Shown: positions 26,699 through 34,669 of the stretch, piece after piece | Layout: each line of letters starts with the position of its first letter | How positions within the stretch are numbered: position 1 is the first letter of the stretch | Source: Lentimicrobiaceae bacterium | GTDB lineage: Bacteria; Bacteroidota; Bacteroidia; Bacteroidales; F082 | Assembly: GCA_018661505.1 (NCBI GenBank) | Contig: JABJIE010000044.1 | Coordinates: forward strand, 1 to 40,236 | Direction of reading: 5' to 3' | DNA: 40,236 nucleotides | Notes under the pieces: generated by a model | Seen by the model: the letters and a program-made list of their open reading frames with translations, nothing else | What the model was told of the DNA's origin: nothing | Databases searched by the model: none | Made by a program: the position numbers and the translations under genes

Positions 26699-26727
26699 TG
26701 TTTATTCAGTGCAAAAATAGTTAAATA

Positions 26728-27414
26728 TCAATAATCGTTTTCGGGTTTATCATTCAATGATACGTATACATTGTTTACTTCAATATGAAGGTTAAGAGTT
26801 TTCATAATTATCAATTCCGCTAATATATTATCGGTTTTAAACTTTGTCAACTTTGATTTTTTCTGGATGTCACCAATGCTAATTTTTGAGTTCTCATTAA
26901 TATGCGCAAGAATATTCTTCACATTGTCAGTGTAAACGAATTTTATGCTGCGGTTAGTATTTAGTTTTTCCCAAATTTTCATTTGAATTCCTGGTGCTAA
27001 AATATTTTCATCATTTACTCGCAGGTATGCTTTGAATTTATTATTTGGGTCAGGGGCTTTGTGGGTAAATACTTTGCTTGCTGGGATTTTTATTTCAAGA
27101 ACTTTTTTTCCTCCCATATTCCACTCCTTTGAAGTGAATGCGATCTCAGGTTTACAATATCTTTCGGCAGCATTTTGAACCATATAATACTCTTCTTCAG
27201 ATCTTATTCCGGATATATTACCATTATCCTTAACCCCGATCAATAGAGTCCCACCATCGGTATTTGCAAAGGCTACCAGCGATCGTGCAATCTTAGCAGC
27301 ATCACTAACTTCAAACTTGAAGTCAAGGCATTGGCCTTCTCCTTGGGCAATTAGCTGCTGTATTTTGTTTTTTTTACTAATGATTGAGGTATTTGATTTC
27401 TTAAAAAAAAAAGT
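26728..27414 (-). CDS. AlbA_2/schlafen-type DNA-binding protein; start unclear
   Basis: The open frame encodes an N-terminal AlbA_2 (Schlafen/divergent AAA-4) domain: QLIAQGEGQCLDFKFEVSDA, KIARSLVAFANTDGGTLLIGVKDNGNISGI, then a C-terminal winged-helix-like part (about the last 60 codons: NSKISIGDIQKKSKLTKFKTDNILAEL). The family is linked to DNA binding or regulation; the function of this one is unknown. The frame is open from 27414, but contains no ATG, GTG or TTG before the conserved start region; TTG at 27243 would cut the domain in half. Options are a non-standard ATT at 27381, or slippage in the ten-T run (27403-27412). It is downstream of pyrI on the same strand. Confidence 0.7.
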   Translation of the reverse strand, partial: TFFFKKSNTSIISKKNKIQQLIAQGEGQCLDFKFEVSDAAKIARSLVAFANTDGGTLLIGVKDNGNISGIRSEEEYYMVQNAAERYCKPEIAFTSKEWNMGGKKVLEIKIPASKVFTHKAPDPNNKFKAYLRVNDENILAPGIQMKIWEKLNTNRSIKFVYTDNVKNILAHINENSKISIGDIQKKSKLTKFKTDNILAELIIMKTLNLHIEVNNVYVSLNDKPENDY

Positions 27415-27485
27415 CTAAAAAACATGCATAGTAATCCATATAAAAACTGGTAACATGCATGATAATTTTGTGGGTATAATGTAAA

Positions 27486-27953
27486 CTAGAAGAAATCAAT
27501 ATTTTCCTTTGCCATTGTTTTCTCACAATAGTGGCATGCAAGCTTCATTTGTCCTTTGTGGTCGTTTATAACACTGAAATTAGTTGGTACATCTTGAATG
27601 TTTGTAACACATTTAGGATTAAAACACCTAACTATTTTTTCAACTCTTTCAGGTAGATGTACACTTTCTTTTTTCCTTACTTCGTAGTCAAATATTTCAA
27701 TAAGTGTTGCGGATGGTGCTACCAATGCAATCTTACTTATTTCCTCATCAGCAAAGTATTTGTCACTAATTTTTATGATTCCCTTTTTACCGAATTTTTT
27801 ACTTTCCAACCCAGTGCCAAAATATATCTGATGATTTGACTCATTAAGGTTAAGCATATTTATTACCTGAAATGATTTTTCAGTTGGTATATGATCAATA
27901 ACAGTACCATTGCGTATTGCTGATACCTTTAGCTCTTTTCTTTTTTTATCCAT
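27486..27953 (-). CDS. pyrI: aspartate carbamoyltransferase regulatory subunit
   Basis: PyrI (155 residues) binds nucleotide effectors (CTP/UTP and ATP) and joins the catalytic trimers of ATCase into the allosteric dodecamer. An N-terminal allosteric domain (about 8-100, AIRNGTVIDHIPTEKSFQVINML) is followed by the zinc domain with C110, C115, C140 and C143 (RCFNPKC ... CHYC), the same four-cysteine spacing as E. coli PyrI to within one residue. It begins 32 bp after the pyrB stop and is surely in the same transcript. Feedback control by CTP is expected from the family. Confidence 0.95.
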   Translation of the reverse strand: MDKKRKELKVSAIRNGTVIDHIPTEKSFQVINMLNLNESNHQIYFGTGLESKKFGKKGIIKISDKYFADEEISKIALVAPSATLIEIFDYEVRKKESVHLPERVEKIVRCFNPKCVTNIQDVPTNFSVINDHKGQMKLACHYCEKTMAKENIDFF

Positions 27954-27985
27954 GATTCTTGAATTTACACATTAACCAAATAAAA

Positions 27986-28903
27986 TTATTTTAACCCTAA
28001 TATAGCAGCAAGTATTGCCTGACGAACATAAACTCCGTTTTTTGCTTGCTGGAAATAATAAGCTTTTGGATTATCGTCAACATCCTCAGTAATTTCATTA
28101 ACTCTTGGCAGTGGGTGTAATACCCTCATGCTATCCTTGGATGTTTCTAACATACTATTTTCAAGTATGTATGAGTTCTTAACTTTTTCATACTCAAGAG
28201 GGTCAGGAAATCTTTCACCCTGTATTCTCGTCATATATAGTATATCAGCAATCGGCATAATATCCATGATATCCGTATATTGATGATATTCTAATCCAGC
28301 TTTTTTTACCCATGTTTTAACAGCGCTTGGCATTTTTAATGACTCGGGTGAAACAAAATGGAATGTTGCTCCAAATAATGATAGTGCTTGCACAAGTGAG
28401 TGCACGGTTCTACCATATTTTAAATCTCCAATCATGGCTATGTGAATATTGTCGAGGCTACCTTGTGTTTTTCTTATTGAATATAAGTCGAGCAAACATT
28501 GCGTTGGGTGCTGATTTGCTCCATCACCGGCATTTATGATAGGCACTGGTGACACTTCACTTGCATAACGGGCACTTCCGTCTGTGGGATTTCTCATCAC
28601 AATTAAGTCAGAATAATTACTAACCGTGAGAATGGTATCTTTAAGTGATTCACCTTTTCTAACACTGGTGGTGTCAGCACTTGCGAAACCAATGATACTA
28701 CCTCCTAGATATTGTACTGCACTTTCAAAGCTAAGTCTTGTTCGTGTTGATGGTTCAAAAAACAATGAAGCGATAACATGTCCCCCTAAAATTTGCTGAC
28801 GCTGATTTTTCTCAAAATCTTCTGCCATATCCAGAATATGTATAATCTCCTCCCTATTATAATCTGTTATTGATACAAGGCTCCTGCCTTTTAGATCTTT
28901 CAT
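27986..28903 (-). CDS. pyrB: aspartate carbamoyltransferase catalytic subunit
   Basis: PyrB (305 residues) forms N-carbamoyl-L-aspartate from carbamoyl phosphate and aspartate, the first committed step of pyrimidine synthesis. Motifs: FFEPSTRTRLSFESA (carbamoyl phosphate loop), RNPTDGSARYASE, GDGANQHPTQCLLDLYSI, MIGDLKYGRTVHS, and VLHPLPRVNEI. The start ATG overlaps the stop of a leader ORF (ATGA), and a terminator hairpin lies 36-59 bases upstream inside that ORF. So pyrB expression is probably set by attenuation and perhaps by translational coupling. PyrI is encoded right after. Confidence 0.97.
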   Translation of the reverse strand: MKDLKGRSLVSITDYNREEIIHILDMAEDFEKNQRQQILGGHVIASLFFEPSTRTRLSFESAVQYLGGSIIGFASADTTSVRKGESLKDTILTVSNYSDLIVMRNPTDGSARYASEVSPVPIINAGDGANQHPTQCLLDLYSIRKTQGSLDNIHIAMIGDLKYGRTVHSLVQALSLFGATFHFVSPESLKMPSAVKTWVKKAGLEYHQYTDIMDIMPIADILYMTRIQGERFPDPLEYEKVKNSYILENSMLETSKDSMRVLHPLPRVNEITEDVDDNPKAYYFQQAKNGVYVRQAILAAILGLK

Positions 28904-29040
28904 GTTTTAAGATTTATTGGTTGAAATTGCAAAAAAAAGACGGCCATAATTAAATGTCCGTCGTTTGAATTCTTTATAATTACTTTTTTGATTGCAGCCA
29001 ATTGTGCACTGATATTTGGGGTTAAAAAGTAATTTTTCAT
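28900..29040 (-). CDS. pyrL-like leader peptide of pyrBI
   Basis: A 46-codon ORF (MKNYFLTPNI...QFQPINLKT) begins at ATG 29040 and its TGA overlaps the pyrB ATG by one base step (ATGA, 28903-28900). The intrinsic terminator of the leader lies inside this ORF, so translating ribosomes would disrupt it, as in E. coli pyrL (44 residues). The U-rich start of the message (UUACUUUUUAA) could sense UTP. It shares no obvious sequence with pyrL, and leader peptides need not. The promoter's expected start is only a few bases from the ATG, so initiation may be near-leaderless. A longer in-frame form starting at 29085 is unlikely because it would begin upstream of the promoter. Confidence 0.55.
   Translation of the reverse strand: MKNYFLTPNISAQLAAIKKVIIKNSNDGHLIMAVFFLQFQPINLKT
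28931..28962 (-). promoter_or_regulatory. attenuator terminator in the pyrBI leader
   Basis: On the minus strand GACGG-A-CAT / ATG-G-CCGTC form a stem of five and three pairs with one A/G mismatch and a 6-base loop (28939-28962), followed by eight T (28938-28931). It lies about 30 bases before the pyrB ATG, and no other leftward gene is upstream for it to end. It therefore sits in the 5' leader and is best read as an attenuator. Confidence 0.8.
28978..29034 (-). promoter_or_regulatory. candidate pause hairpin in the pyrBI leader
   Basis: AATTACTTTTT (29034-29024 read leftward) and AAAAAGTAATT (28988-28978) are exact complements, giving an 11-bp stem with a loop of about 35 bases. It lies 15 bases before the attenuator hairpin. 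The position matches the pause hairpin of E. coli pyrBI, but this stem is A/T-only apart from one C-G pair. Confidence 0.45.
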
Positions 29041-29049
29041 ATCAGGACG

Positions 29050-29057
29050 CAAAGTTA
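29050..29057 (-). promoter_or_regulatory. -7 element for the pyrBI operon
   Basis: TAACTTTG on the minus strand matches TAnnTTTG. The start point would fall near 29043, just before the leader ATG at 29040. No -33 TTTG is visible. Confidence 0.5.
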
Positions 29058-29148
29058 ATACAATTGATAGTGAGATTGGTTTCACACTTTATAAAATCCA
29101 ATTTTAGTTACTAACAAATTTTTAATAAGTATGGAAACAATTGTTTAA

Positions 29149-29156
29149 TACCTTTG
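29149..29156 (+). promoter_or_regulatory. -7 element for smpB
   Basis: TACCTTTG matches TAnnTTTG and ends 17 bases before the ATG at 29174. This rules against the upstream TTG at 29141 as the smpB start. No clear -33 element. Confidence 0.55.
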
Positions 29157-29173
29157 CATTAGATTTTTTTGAG

Positions 29174-29623
29174 ATGCAGGATAACATTAGAATAAAGAAC
29201 AAAAGAATTTCCTGGGAGTATTTCCTAACTGAGAAATTTGTGGCTGGAATAGTCCTTTCCGGAACTGAAATAAAGTCAATAAGAAACGGTAAGGCAAGTT
29301 TAGCCGACTCTTTTTGTCTTTTTGATAATGGAGAACTATTCGTTCGTGGTATGCACATATCTGAATATAGCTTTGGCACATATAATAATCATATTGCCAA
29401 ACGAGATAGAAAACTACTTTTAACGGCTCGCGAATTAAAGAAACTCAGTGTTAAGGTAAAGGAAAAAAGCATGACGCTTGTACCCGTTACTTTGTTCATT
29501 AATGATAGGGGATATGCAAAACTTGAAATTGCCCTTGCCAGAGGGAAGCATTTCTATGATAAGAGAAACTCACTTAAAGAGAAAGATCATAAAAGAGAAA
29601 TCGATAGGCAAATGAAAAAGTAA
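29174..29623 (+). CDS. smpB: SsrA-binding protein
   Basis: SmpB (149 residues, normal length) binds tmRNA and brings it to stalled ribosomes for trans-translation. Signatures: [61 protein letters not shown]-like [16 protein letters not shown], and the basic C-terminal tail [26 protein letters not shown] that enters the mRNA channel. ATG 29174 is chosen over the TTG 33 bases upstream, on family N-terminus and promoter position. It diverges from pyrBI and converges with guaD (24-bp gap). No tmRNA gene is visible in this window. Confidence 0.95.
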   Translation: MQDNIRIKNKRISWEYFLTEKFVAGIVLSGTEIKSIRNGKASLADSFCLFDNGELFVRGMHISEYSFGTYNNHIAKRDRKLLLTARELKKLSVKVKEKSMTLVPVTLFINDRGYAKLEIALARGKHFYDKRNSLKEKDHKREIDRQMKK

Positions 29624-29647
29624 GGCTTTAAAGTCAAGCTATCACTG

Positions 29648-30121
29648 CTAGTAGGGAGTCTTATTGCTACTTTTATTCCAATCATCAAAAACTTTAACTG
29701 CATCTTCGCGCATGAGTTGAATTGATGGTATTGAACGCTTATCCTTTGGTAAATCAATCTCCTTATAAATAACAGAGTCATCAAATCCAGCCTTTGCTGC
29801 ATCTTCTTTGGTGGCTGCATAATACAACTTGTCAATTCGTGACCAGTAAATTGCTCCCAAGCACATTGGGCATGGCTCACAACTTGCATATATTTCGCAT
29901 CCTTCCAATGAAAAACTACCAATATTTTTAGCAGCCTCTCTTATGGCTACAATCTCTGCATGTGCAGTGGGGTCATTTGTTTGTGTAACACAATTTGAAC
30001 CTCTACCAATAATTTCCCCATCCTTTACAACCACAGCGCCAAATGGCCCACCATAATTTTCTGAAACATTTGATAAAGCATGCTGTATTGCTTTTTTCAT
30101 GTGTATCTTATTCTCTTCCAT
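29648..30121 (-). CDS. guaD: guanine deaminase (cytidine-deaminase fold)
   Basis: A 157-residue zinc deaminase that converts guanine to xanthine. Zinc and catalytic motifs: TAHAEIVAI (His ligand and proton-shuttle Glu) and CEPCPMCLGAIYW (two Cys ligands). The rest follows B. subtilis GuaD rather than TadA: GGPFGAVVVKDGEIIGRGSN, DAAKAGFDDSVIYKEIDLP and the domain-swapped tail ending in Tyr (FDDWNKSSNKTPY). The start ATG at 30121 is 18 bases after the aat stop; the two are likely co-transcribed. It would serve purine salvage. Confidence 0.92.
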   Translation of the reverse strand: MEENKIHMKKAIQHALSNVSENYGGPFGAVVVKDGEIIGRGSNCVTQTNDPTAHAEIVAIREAAKNIGSFSLEGCEIYASCEPCPMCLGAIYWSRIDKLYYAATKEDAAKAGFDDSVIYKEIDLPKDKRSIPSIQLMREDAVKVFDDWNKSSNKTPY

Positions 30122-30139
30122 GTTTACTTATAATATTGG

Positions 30140-30823
30140 TTATGCACTCCAGCTTCCTTTTATTGTTTCTTTTTTCACTGAGTTAGCAAGCAAATTTAAA
30201 AAATCTTTTCTACTCAAACTCTCTGCTCCCATCGACTCTAAGTGCTTTGTTTCCTGCTGAACATCTATCATATCAAATCCCCACTCTAAAACCTTGTCGA
30301 CCAGGCACCAAAGGGCAACCTTTGATGCATCTGTGACTTTATGAAACATTGACTCTCCAAAAAAAGTACCCCCAATTGATAAACCATATAGGCCACCAAC
30401 AAGACTATCATCTAGATATGCTTCAACGGAATGGGCTATTCCGATTCTATGGAGTTCTATGTAGGCATTTTTCATATCAGTTGTAATCCATGTTTCACCT
30501 TCCTGACCAATTCTTGGCATGGAAGCACAATTTTCAATTACATGTTTGAAATCCTTATCGAAATGTATTTGAAACTTTTTGTTTTTTACAACTTTTTCTA
30601 GGCTTTTGTTACGCTTAAAATTATTGGGAAAAAGAATCATTCTTGGATTGGGAGACCACCACAGTATAGGTTGCCCCTCACTATACCATGGGAAAATGCC
30701 ACACCTATATGCTTCAATAAGACGATCTGATGTTAGATCTCCACCAATAGCCAATAAGCCATCATTTCCTGCCATCATTGGATTAGGAAATATATGTTCA
30801 TCAGAAAGTTGATATATTGGCAT
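30140..30823 (-). CDS. aat: leucyl/phenylalanyl-tRNA-protein transferase
   Basis: Aat (227 residues) adds Leu or Phe to N-terminal Arg/Lys of proteins, marking them for ClpAP. Motifs: GLLAIGGDLTSDRLIEAYRCGIFPWYSEGQPILWWSPNPRMIL, the GEsMFH region FFGESMFHKVTDASKVAL, and DVQQETKHLESMGA. ATG at 30823 is five bases past the stop of the preceding leftward gene, so it is in an operon with the agmatine-deiminase-like gene. Nothing is odd. Confidence 0.95.
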   Translation of the reverse strand: MPIYQLSDEHIFPNPMMAGNDGLLAIGGDLTSDRLIEAYRCGIFPWYSEGQPILWWSPNPRMILFPNNFKRNKSLEKVVKNKKFQIHFDKDFKHVIENCASMPRIGQEGETWITTDMKNAYIELHRIGIAHSVEAYLDDSLVGGLYGLSIGGTFFGESMFHKVTDASKVALWCLVDKVLEWGFDMIDVQQETKHLESMGAESLSRKDFLNLLANSVKKETIKGSWSA

Positions 30824-30828
30824 TAAAC

Positions 30829-32463
30829 TTAATTATTGATAATAAGCTTGTGGCTTGTCATACCTTCGTCTGATTTTACAATAATTGTATAGTAACCAGC
30901 TGATAATAATGCTTGAAGATTAATTAACTCATTAGTTCTTCCTGCAAATGATTTTACAAGTTGACCATTTGAATTTATAATACTTACCTCTATTTTGTGA
31001 GATAAATTACTTGACTTTATAGTAAATATTCCATTGCCAGGATTAGGGACAATGCTATATTTTTGGCCGAATATGGTTTCACTTTCATCGCTTACTACAT
31101 CCATCCAAAATGTAAAATTGCCTTCCGGCGCCGACAATGGATAAAATATTTGTGTTTGTGTAGAGTTAGCTTCAATGTAGTAACTAACTGTGTCACCAGG
31201 ATTAAGCTTCTCAATTACTGCAAAATGCATTGGGCATACCAAATGAATCTCCTTCTTTGTAAATGCAGTATCATCATTAACCTTGTAGTATAACCACATG
31301 TTATCAACTTGATTTCCAGCTTCACACAAACAATTTATCTTAACAAAATGAGAGTATGGTTGCAAGCCAGTGATTTTCTCATGAAGTATCCTAAGCAGGC
31401 TACGTTGAGGTATTATATTCGTTATAGTATGCAATCCACTATGATATTGTGCCAGTAGCGAAGCATCTATCATCTCAATTTTATATCCAGGCATGGTTTC
31501 ACCATATATTTCAAGGGCCAAACTGTCAAAGTAAGGAACTCCATATGATGGAATAATTACGAGGTCATTTATTATTATTGAATTTGTATATGACAAGTTA
31601 GCACCACTCTCCTCTATAGCAAACCTTCCATTGCTTTGGGGTGCAGACGGAATCCTTACTATGTTGAATGGTCTGCCATAATAGTTTACTACGGATGATA
31701 ATTCATCATATATTCCTTCAATTGTTGTATAATCAGGAAGACTGTCAGGTATTGAGCTCAATAGAATAGTTTCAAAATCAATCAGTTTCATGTAATTCTC
31801 CAAGCCATTTAGGCTTCCGCCACCACTCTGTTCAGGGTTTGGAAGAAATAATACTTCTCCAGAGTTGAAATATGAATTTAATGCGAACCTGATATCATTT
31901 TCAGATAATGTATCATTTTCAGACAGTATACGATCACCCACGAAAAGGTATCTTAAACCATCATATTGAATATTTGAGTATTCAAAATTAATGGAGTAAT
32001 CGGTATAGTTATAAGACCAGTAGTTAGCAAGTTGCTGAGTAAGGCTATCATCAACAGGTCGAGAATAATTATCAAACCCAGGGTTACCCAAATACCTTTC
32101 CAATGTGTCAGTAAACACTCCGTAGCCTGTTATGGGGCTATATTGTCTTAGTAGATTAGTATTTGTGTATGCAGGCACAAAACTAATGTTTGAACTATCA
32201 CATGACATTATTTGTAGAAAACTGCGAATTTGAGTTGTGTCAAACATAGTGCTATCAGGGTTGTATATAATATCGATGTCGGCATATTCATTCGCAACTC
32301 CTGCAATTTTAGCAGTAGTAGTATCAAAGGTGCTATTGTAAGGCCATGTGAGTAGTAATTTTTCACTTGTCTCAAATTCACATGGAATGGTAATAGCCAG
32401 TTGGGCAACCAAAGTGATTTGTGTTATGATTAATAATGCAGTTAGCAGAGTATATCGTAGCAT
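30829..32463 (-). CDS. agmatine-deiminase-family protein, catalytically degenerate, with T9SS sorting tail
   Basis: A 544-residue exported protein: signal peptide (1-21, ITLVAQ), an agmatine/peptidylarginine deiminase-like fold (about 22-355), a beta domain (about 365-460) and a C-terminal T9SS type A sorting domain (about 470-544, VPNPGNGIFTI ... GYYTIIVKSDEGMTSHKLIIN). Family landmarks align (LLLTWPYN; YTNSIIINDLVIIPSYG) but catalytic positions differ: WxRDxGP is LLRQYSP (D to Q107), EGG is EYS (162-163), the GHxD histidine site reads SLNGLEN, and the nucleophile Cys in GxxHC is T346 (GLHTIT). It is therefore probably not a deiminase and may bind a ligand. It should be secreted or cell-surface attached. 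It is in an operon with aat and guaD. Confidence 0.8.
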   Translation of the reverse strand: MLRYTLLTALLIITQITLVAQLAITIPCEFETSEKLLLTWPYNSTFDTTTAKIAGVANEYADIDIIYNPDSTMFDTTQIRSFLQIMSCDSSNISFVPAYTNTNLLRQYSPITGYGVFTDTLERYLGNPGFDNYSRPVDDSLTQQLANYWSYNYTDYSINFEYSNIQYDGLRYLFVGDRILSENDTLSENDIRFALNSYFNSGEVLFLPNPEQSGGGSLNGLENYMKLIDFETILLSSIPDSLPDYTTIEGIYDELSSVVNYYGRPFNIVRIPSAPQSNGRFAIEESGANLSYTNSIIINDLVIIPSYGVPYFDSLALEIYGETMPGYKIEMIDASLLAQYHSGLHTITNIIPQRSLLRILHEKITGLQPYSHFVKINCLCEAGNQVDNMWLYYKVNDDTAFTKKEIHLVCPMHFAVIEKLNPGDTVSYYIEANSTQTQIFYPLSAPEGNFTFWMDVVSDESETIFGQKYSIVPNPGNGIFTIKSSNLSHKIEVSIINSNGQLVKSFAGRTNELINLQALLSAGYYTIIVKSDEGMTSHKLIINN

Positions 32464-32478
32464 AAATTTTAGTTTATC

Positions 32479-33672
32479 TTAGTTCAAAGTCTTAATACAG
32501 TGTTTTATCTTTTCAACTATTTTATGAATTTCATCATTTGTTATTATAAGTGGAGGAGCAATTCTAAAGCTACTATCATTAAACAAAAACTGATCCACAA
32601 TAAGTCCATTTTCCTGAAAAATTTTCAAAAGGTCAGGAACATTGCATTCCTCATATAATTCAATGGCTAACATCAGTCCAATTCTTCTTATTTCTTTAAT
32701 TTCCTCAACTGGCTTGAGTAGACTCTCAAACAATTCTCCAGCAATATTTGCTCTGGATAGTAGTTCTTCATCAAGTATAACATTTAGGCCAGCTAGAGAT
32801 GCAGCACAACTAACAGGATGTCCCCCAAAGGTAGTAATATGTCCCAGGGCAGGGTTATAGGTAAGTTTATTCATATTATCCGCAGATGATATAAAAGCTC
32901 CAATTGGCATTCCTGATCCCATTGCTTTTGCCAAGCATAGAATGTCAGGGGTTACATTAAAATTCTCAAATGCCATCAGTTTACCAGTACGACCAAAACC
33001 AACTTGAATTTCATCAAATATCAACATTGTACCAGTGCTGTCACACTTATCTCTTATTTTTTTTAACCAGCTTGGTTTGGGAAGGATTACACCCGCTTCT
33101 GCCTGGACAGTCTCCAATATAATAGCAGCTGTATTTTGAGTTATTGCATCAATGGCGTCATCCGAGTTGAATTCGCAAAATGTTACGCCAGGCAATAGTG
33201 GACCGTAGGAGCTTTTCATGGTTTCGTTACCAAGTATACTCAAAGCACCGTGAGTACTTCCGTGGTAAGAGTTATTAAATGCAATAATATCCGATTTGCC
33301 AGTTACCCGTTTGGCAAGCTTTAACGCTCCTTCTATGGCTTCGCTACCTGAATTTACCATGTAAACGGAATCAAGTTCGGTAGGCAAGTTGTTGCAAAGT
33401 GCCTCCGCCAATTTAACCTGTGGCGATTGCACATACTTACCATATACCATTAAGTGCATATACTTACCTAGCTGATCTTTTATTGCTCTTACAACTTTTG
33501 GATGTAAATGGCCAACATTACTTACTGATACTCCCGAAACCAAATCTATATATTCTTTGTTATCATCAGCATAAAGGTAGATACCTTTGGAGCTAACAAT
33601 TTCAATGGGAGATTTTAAGACCGATGGCGTTGCCAGATGATGTTGAAATATTTCGCGGTTAGTAAGCTGCAT
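32479..33672 (-). CDS. class III PLP aminotransferase (acetylornithine/GABA type)
   Basis: A 397-residue class III aminotransferase. Motifs: VNSGSEAIEGALKLAKRVTG, NNSYHGSTHGALSI, LIFDEIQVGFGRTGKLMAFE (Asp for the pyridine nitrogen), and LAKAMGSGMPIGAFISS with the PLP lysine. The closing DQFLFNDSSFRIAPPLIIT is typical. Substrate could be N-acetylornithine, ornithine, 4-aminobutyrate or a diamine; nothing in the context decides. I use ATG 33672, dropping 13 residues of the longer frame, because TTATTTTCG (33689-33697 leftward, one base off TAnnTTTG) lies just upstream. It heads the leftward run to guaD. Confidence 0.88.
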   Translation of the reverse strand: MQLTNREIFQHHLATPSVLKSPIEIVSSKGIYLYADDNKEYIDLVSGVSVSNVGHLHPKVVRAIKDQLGKYMHLMVYGKYVQSPQVKLAEALCNNLPTELDSVYMVNSGSEAIEGALKLAKRVTGKSDIIAFNNSYHGSTHGALSILGNETMKSSYGPLLPGVTFCEFNSDDAIDAITQNTAAIILETVQAEAGVILPKPSWLKKIRDKCDSTGTMLIFDEIQVGFGRTGKLMAFENFNVTPDILCLAKAMGSGMPIGAFISSADNMNKLTYNPALGHITTFGGHPVSCAASLAGLNVILDEELLSRANIAGELFESLLKPVEEIKEIRRIGLMLAIELYEECNVPDLLKIFQENGLIVDQFLFNDSSFRIAPPLIITNDEIHKIVEKIKHCIKTLN

Positions 33673-33965
33673 AATTGTAATTACCCTGCGAAAATAAGCA
33701 ATTAATAACATATGGAATAAGCATTGTATGGCTGAACTATAATTCTTTAATAATGTAATTATAAATTAAGTAAATGCGTTTTAAAGCATATTTTATCAAT
33801 CATTTTATTCTGTGTATTTTAGTTTGAAGATAAATAACATTAGTTAATTCTTATTATGATTTACACTTAAAAAATATTTTCTAGAACCTGAGAAGTATTA
33901 AAAAATGTAATTTTATAACTACGTTTGCATCAATAAAAGAGTAAAATACAAACTCCTATATCAAG
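33673..33965. other. gene-free gap between divergent genes
   Basis: A 293-base A/T-rich gap. It holds a possible leftward promoter at 33689-33696 (TATTTTCG, one mismatch) and the rightward element described at 33920-33927. No ORF, repeat or RNA structure beyond this was seen. Confidence 0.6.
33920..33927 (+). promoter_or_regulatory. -7 element for the methyltransferase
   Basis: TACGTTTG matches TAnnTTTG, 38 bases before the ATG at 33966. No clear -33 element. Confidence 0.5.
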
Positions 33966-34601
33966 ATGATATGTACACTTTGCGAAGCTCCACTTACTAA
34001 TAGAAAGGATGATTATTTTTATAAGTGTGATATATGTAAAGCACTGGTTAAAGACAGGAAATTTTACTTAACAAGTGAAGAAGAAAAAGCCAGGTATGAA
34101 ACTCACAATAATGATGTAAATGATATACGGTATCAGAACTTTACATCGCCAATTACCAATTATGTATTTGATAATTTTTTGCCTAGGCATAAGGGATTAG
34201 ATTTTGGAAGTGGCACCGGCCCTGTTATTTCCAGTATGTTAATGAAGAAGAACTACAATATAGCTCAATATGATCCATTTTTTGCCAATAATAAAAATAC
34301 ATTTGGTAATACCTACGACTATATTGTTGGTTGTGAAGTATTTGAGCATTTTCATAATCCTAAGAATGAGATAGATAGGCTCGTATCAATATTAAATACC
34401 AATGGGGTGTTGCTTGTTATGACCATGTTATATGATGATCAAATTGATTTTAAAAATTGGTATTATCGAAATGATTCCACACATGTTTTTATATATAGAA
34501 AACAAACAATGGAATATATTGCTCATGAAAATCAACTCAAAATAGAAGTTATAACAGATAGATTTATAGCATTTCGGAAACTAGATACCAACGCTTTGTA
34601 G
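33966..34601 (+). CDS. class I SAM-dependent methyltransferase with N-terminal zinc ribbon
   Basis: A 211-residue protein. Four cysteines C3-C6 and C21-C24 (CTLC ... CDIC) form a zinc-ribbon-like start, and a Rossmann SAM-binding core follows: GLDFGSGTGPVISSM (motif I), DYIVGCEVFEHFHNP (motif IV region, with EHFHNP typical of Methyltransf_23 proteins), and NGVLLVMTMLYD. The substrate is unknown; small molecule, sugar or RNA are all possible. It is a single gene with its own promoter and the bidirectional hairpin terminator 38 bases downstream. Confidence 0.8.
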   Translation: MICTLCEAPLTNRKDDYFYKCDICKALVKDRKFYLTSEEEKARYETHNNDVNDIRYQNFTSPITNYVFDNFLPRHKGLDFGSGTGPVISSMLMKKNYNIAQYDPFFANNKNTFGNTYDYIVGCEVFEHFHNPKNEIDRLVSILNTNGVLLVMTMLYDDQIDFKNWYYRNDSTHVFIYRKQTMEYIAHENQLKIEVITDRFIAFRKLDTNAL

Positions 34602-34632
34602 AATTTATTGAAACATATTTTGCAAATACGTA

Positions 34633-34662
34633 TAAAAAAACCCACTCAATTGAGTGGGTTTA
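34633..34662. terminator. bidirectional terminator between the methyltransferase and tRNA-Arg
   Basis: AACCCACTCAA and TTGAGTGGGTT (34639-34660) form an 11-bp palindrome-like stem, with AAAAAAA before and TTTATATTTT after. It can end the rightward methyltransferase message and the leftward tRNA-Arg transcript. Confidence 0.85.
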
Positions 34663-34669
34663 TATTTTG

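Noticed and set aside
27421-27460. Direct repeat AACATGCAT (27421-27429 and 27452-27460)
   Set aside because: Only two short copies; could be chance in A/T-rich DNA. Noted only because it lies beside the unclear AlbA_2 start.
28900-29085. 61-codon version of the pyrBI leader ORF
   Set aside because: Its first codons lie upstream of the likely promoter element; the ATG at 29040 gives a pyrL-sized ORF instead.
29141-29173. Upstream TTG start for smpB
   Set aside because: It would place the promoter -7 element inside the gene and add 11 residues not typical of SmpB.
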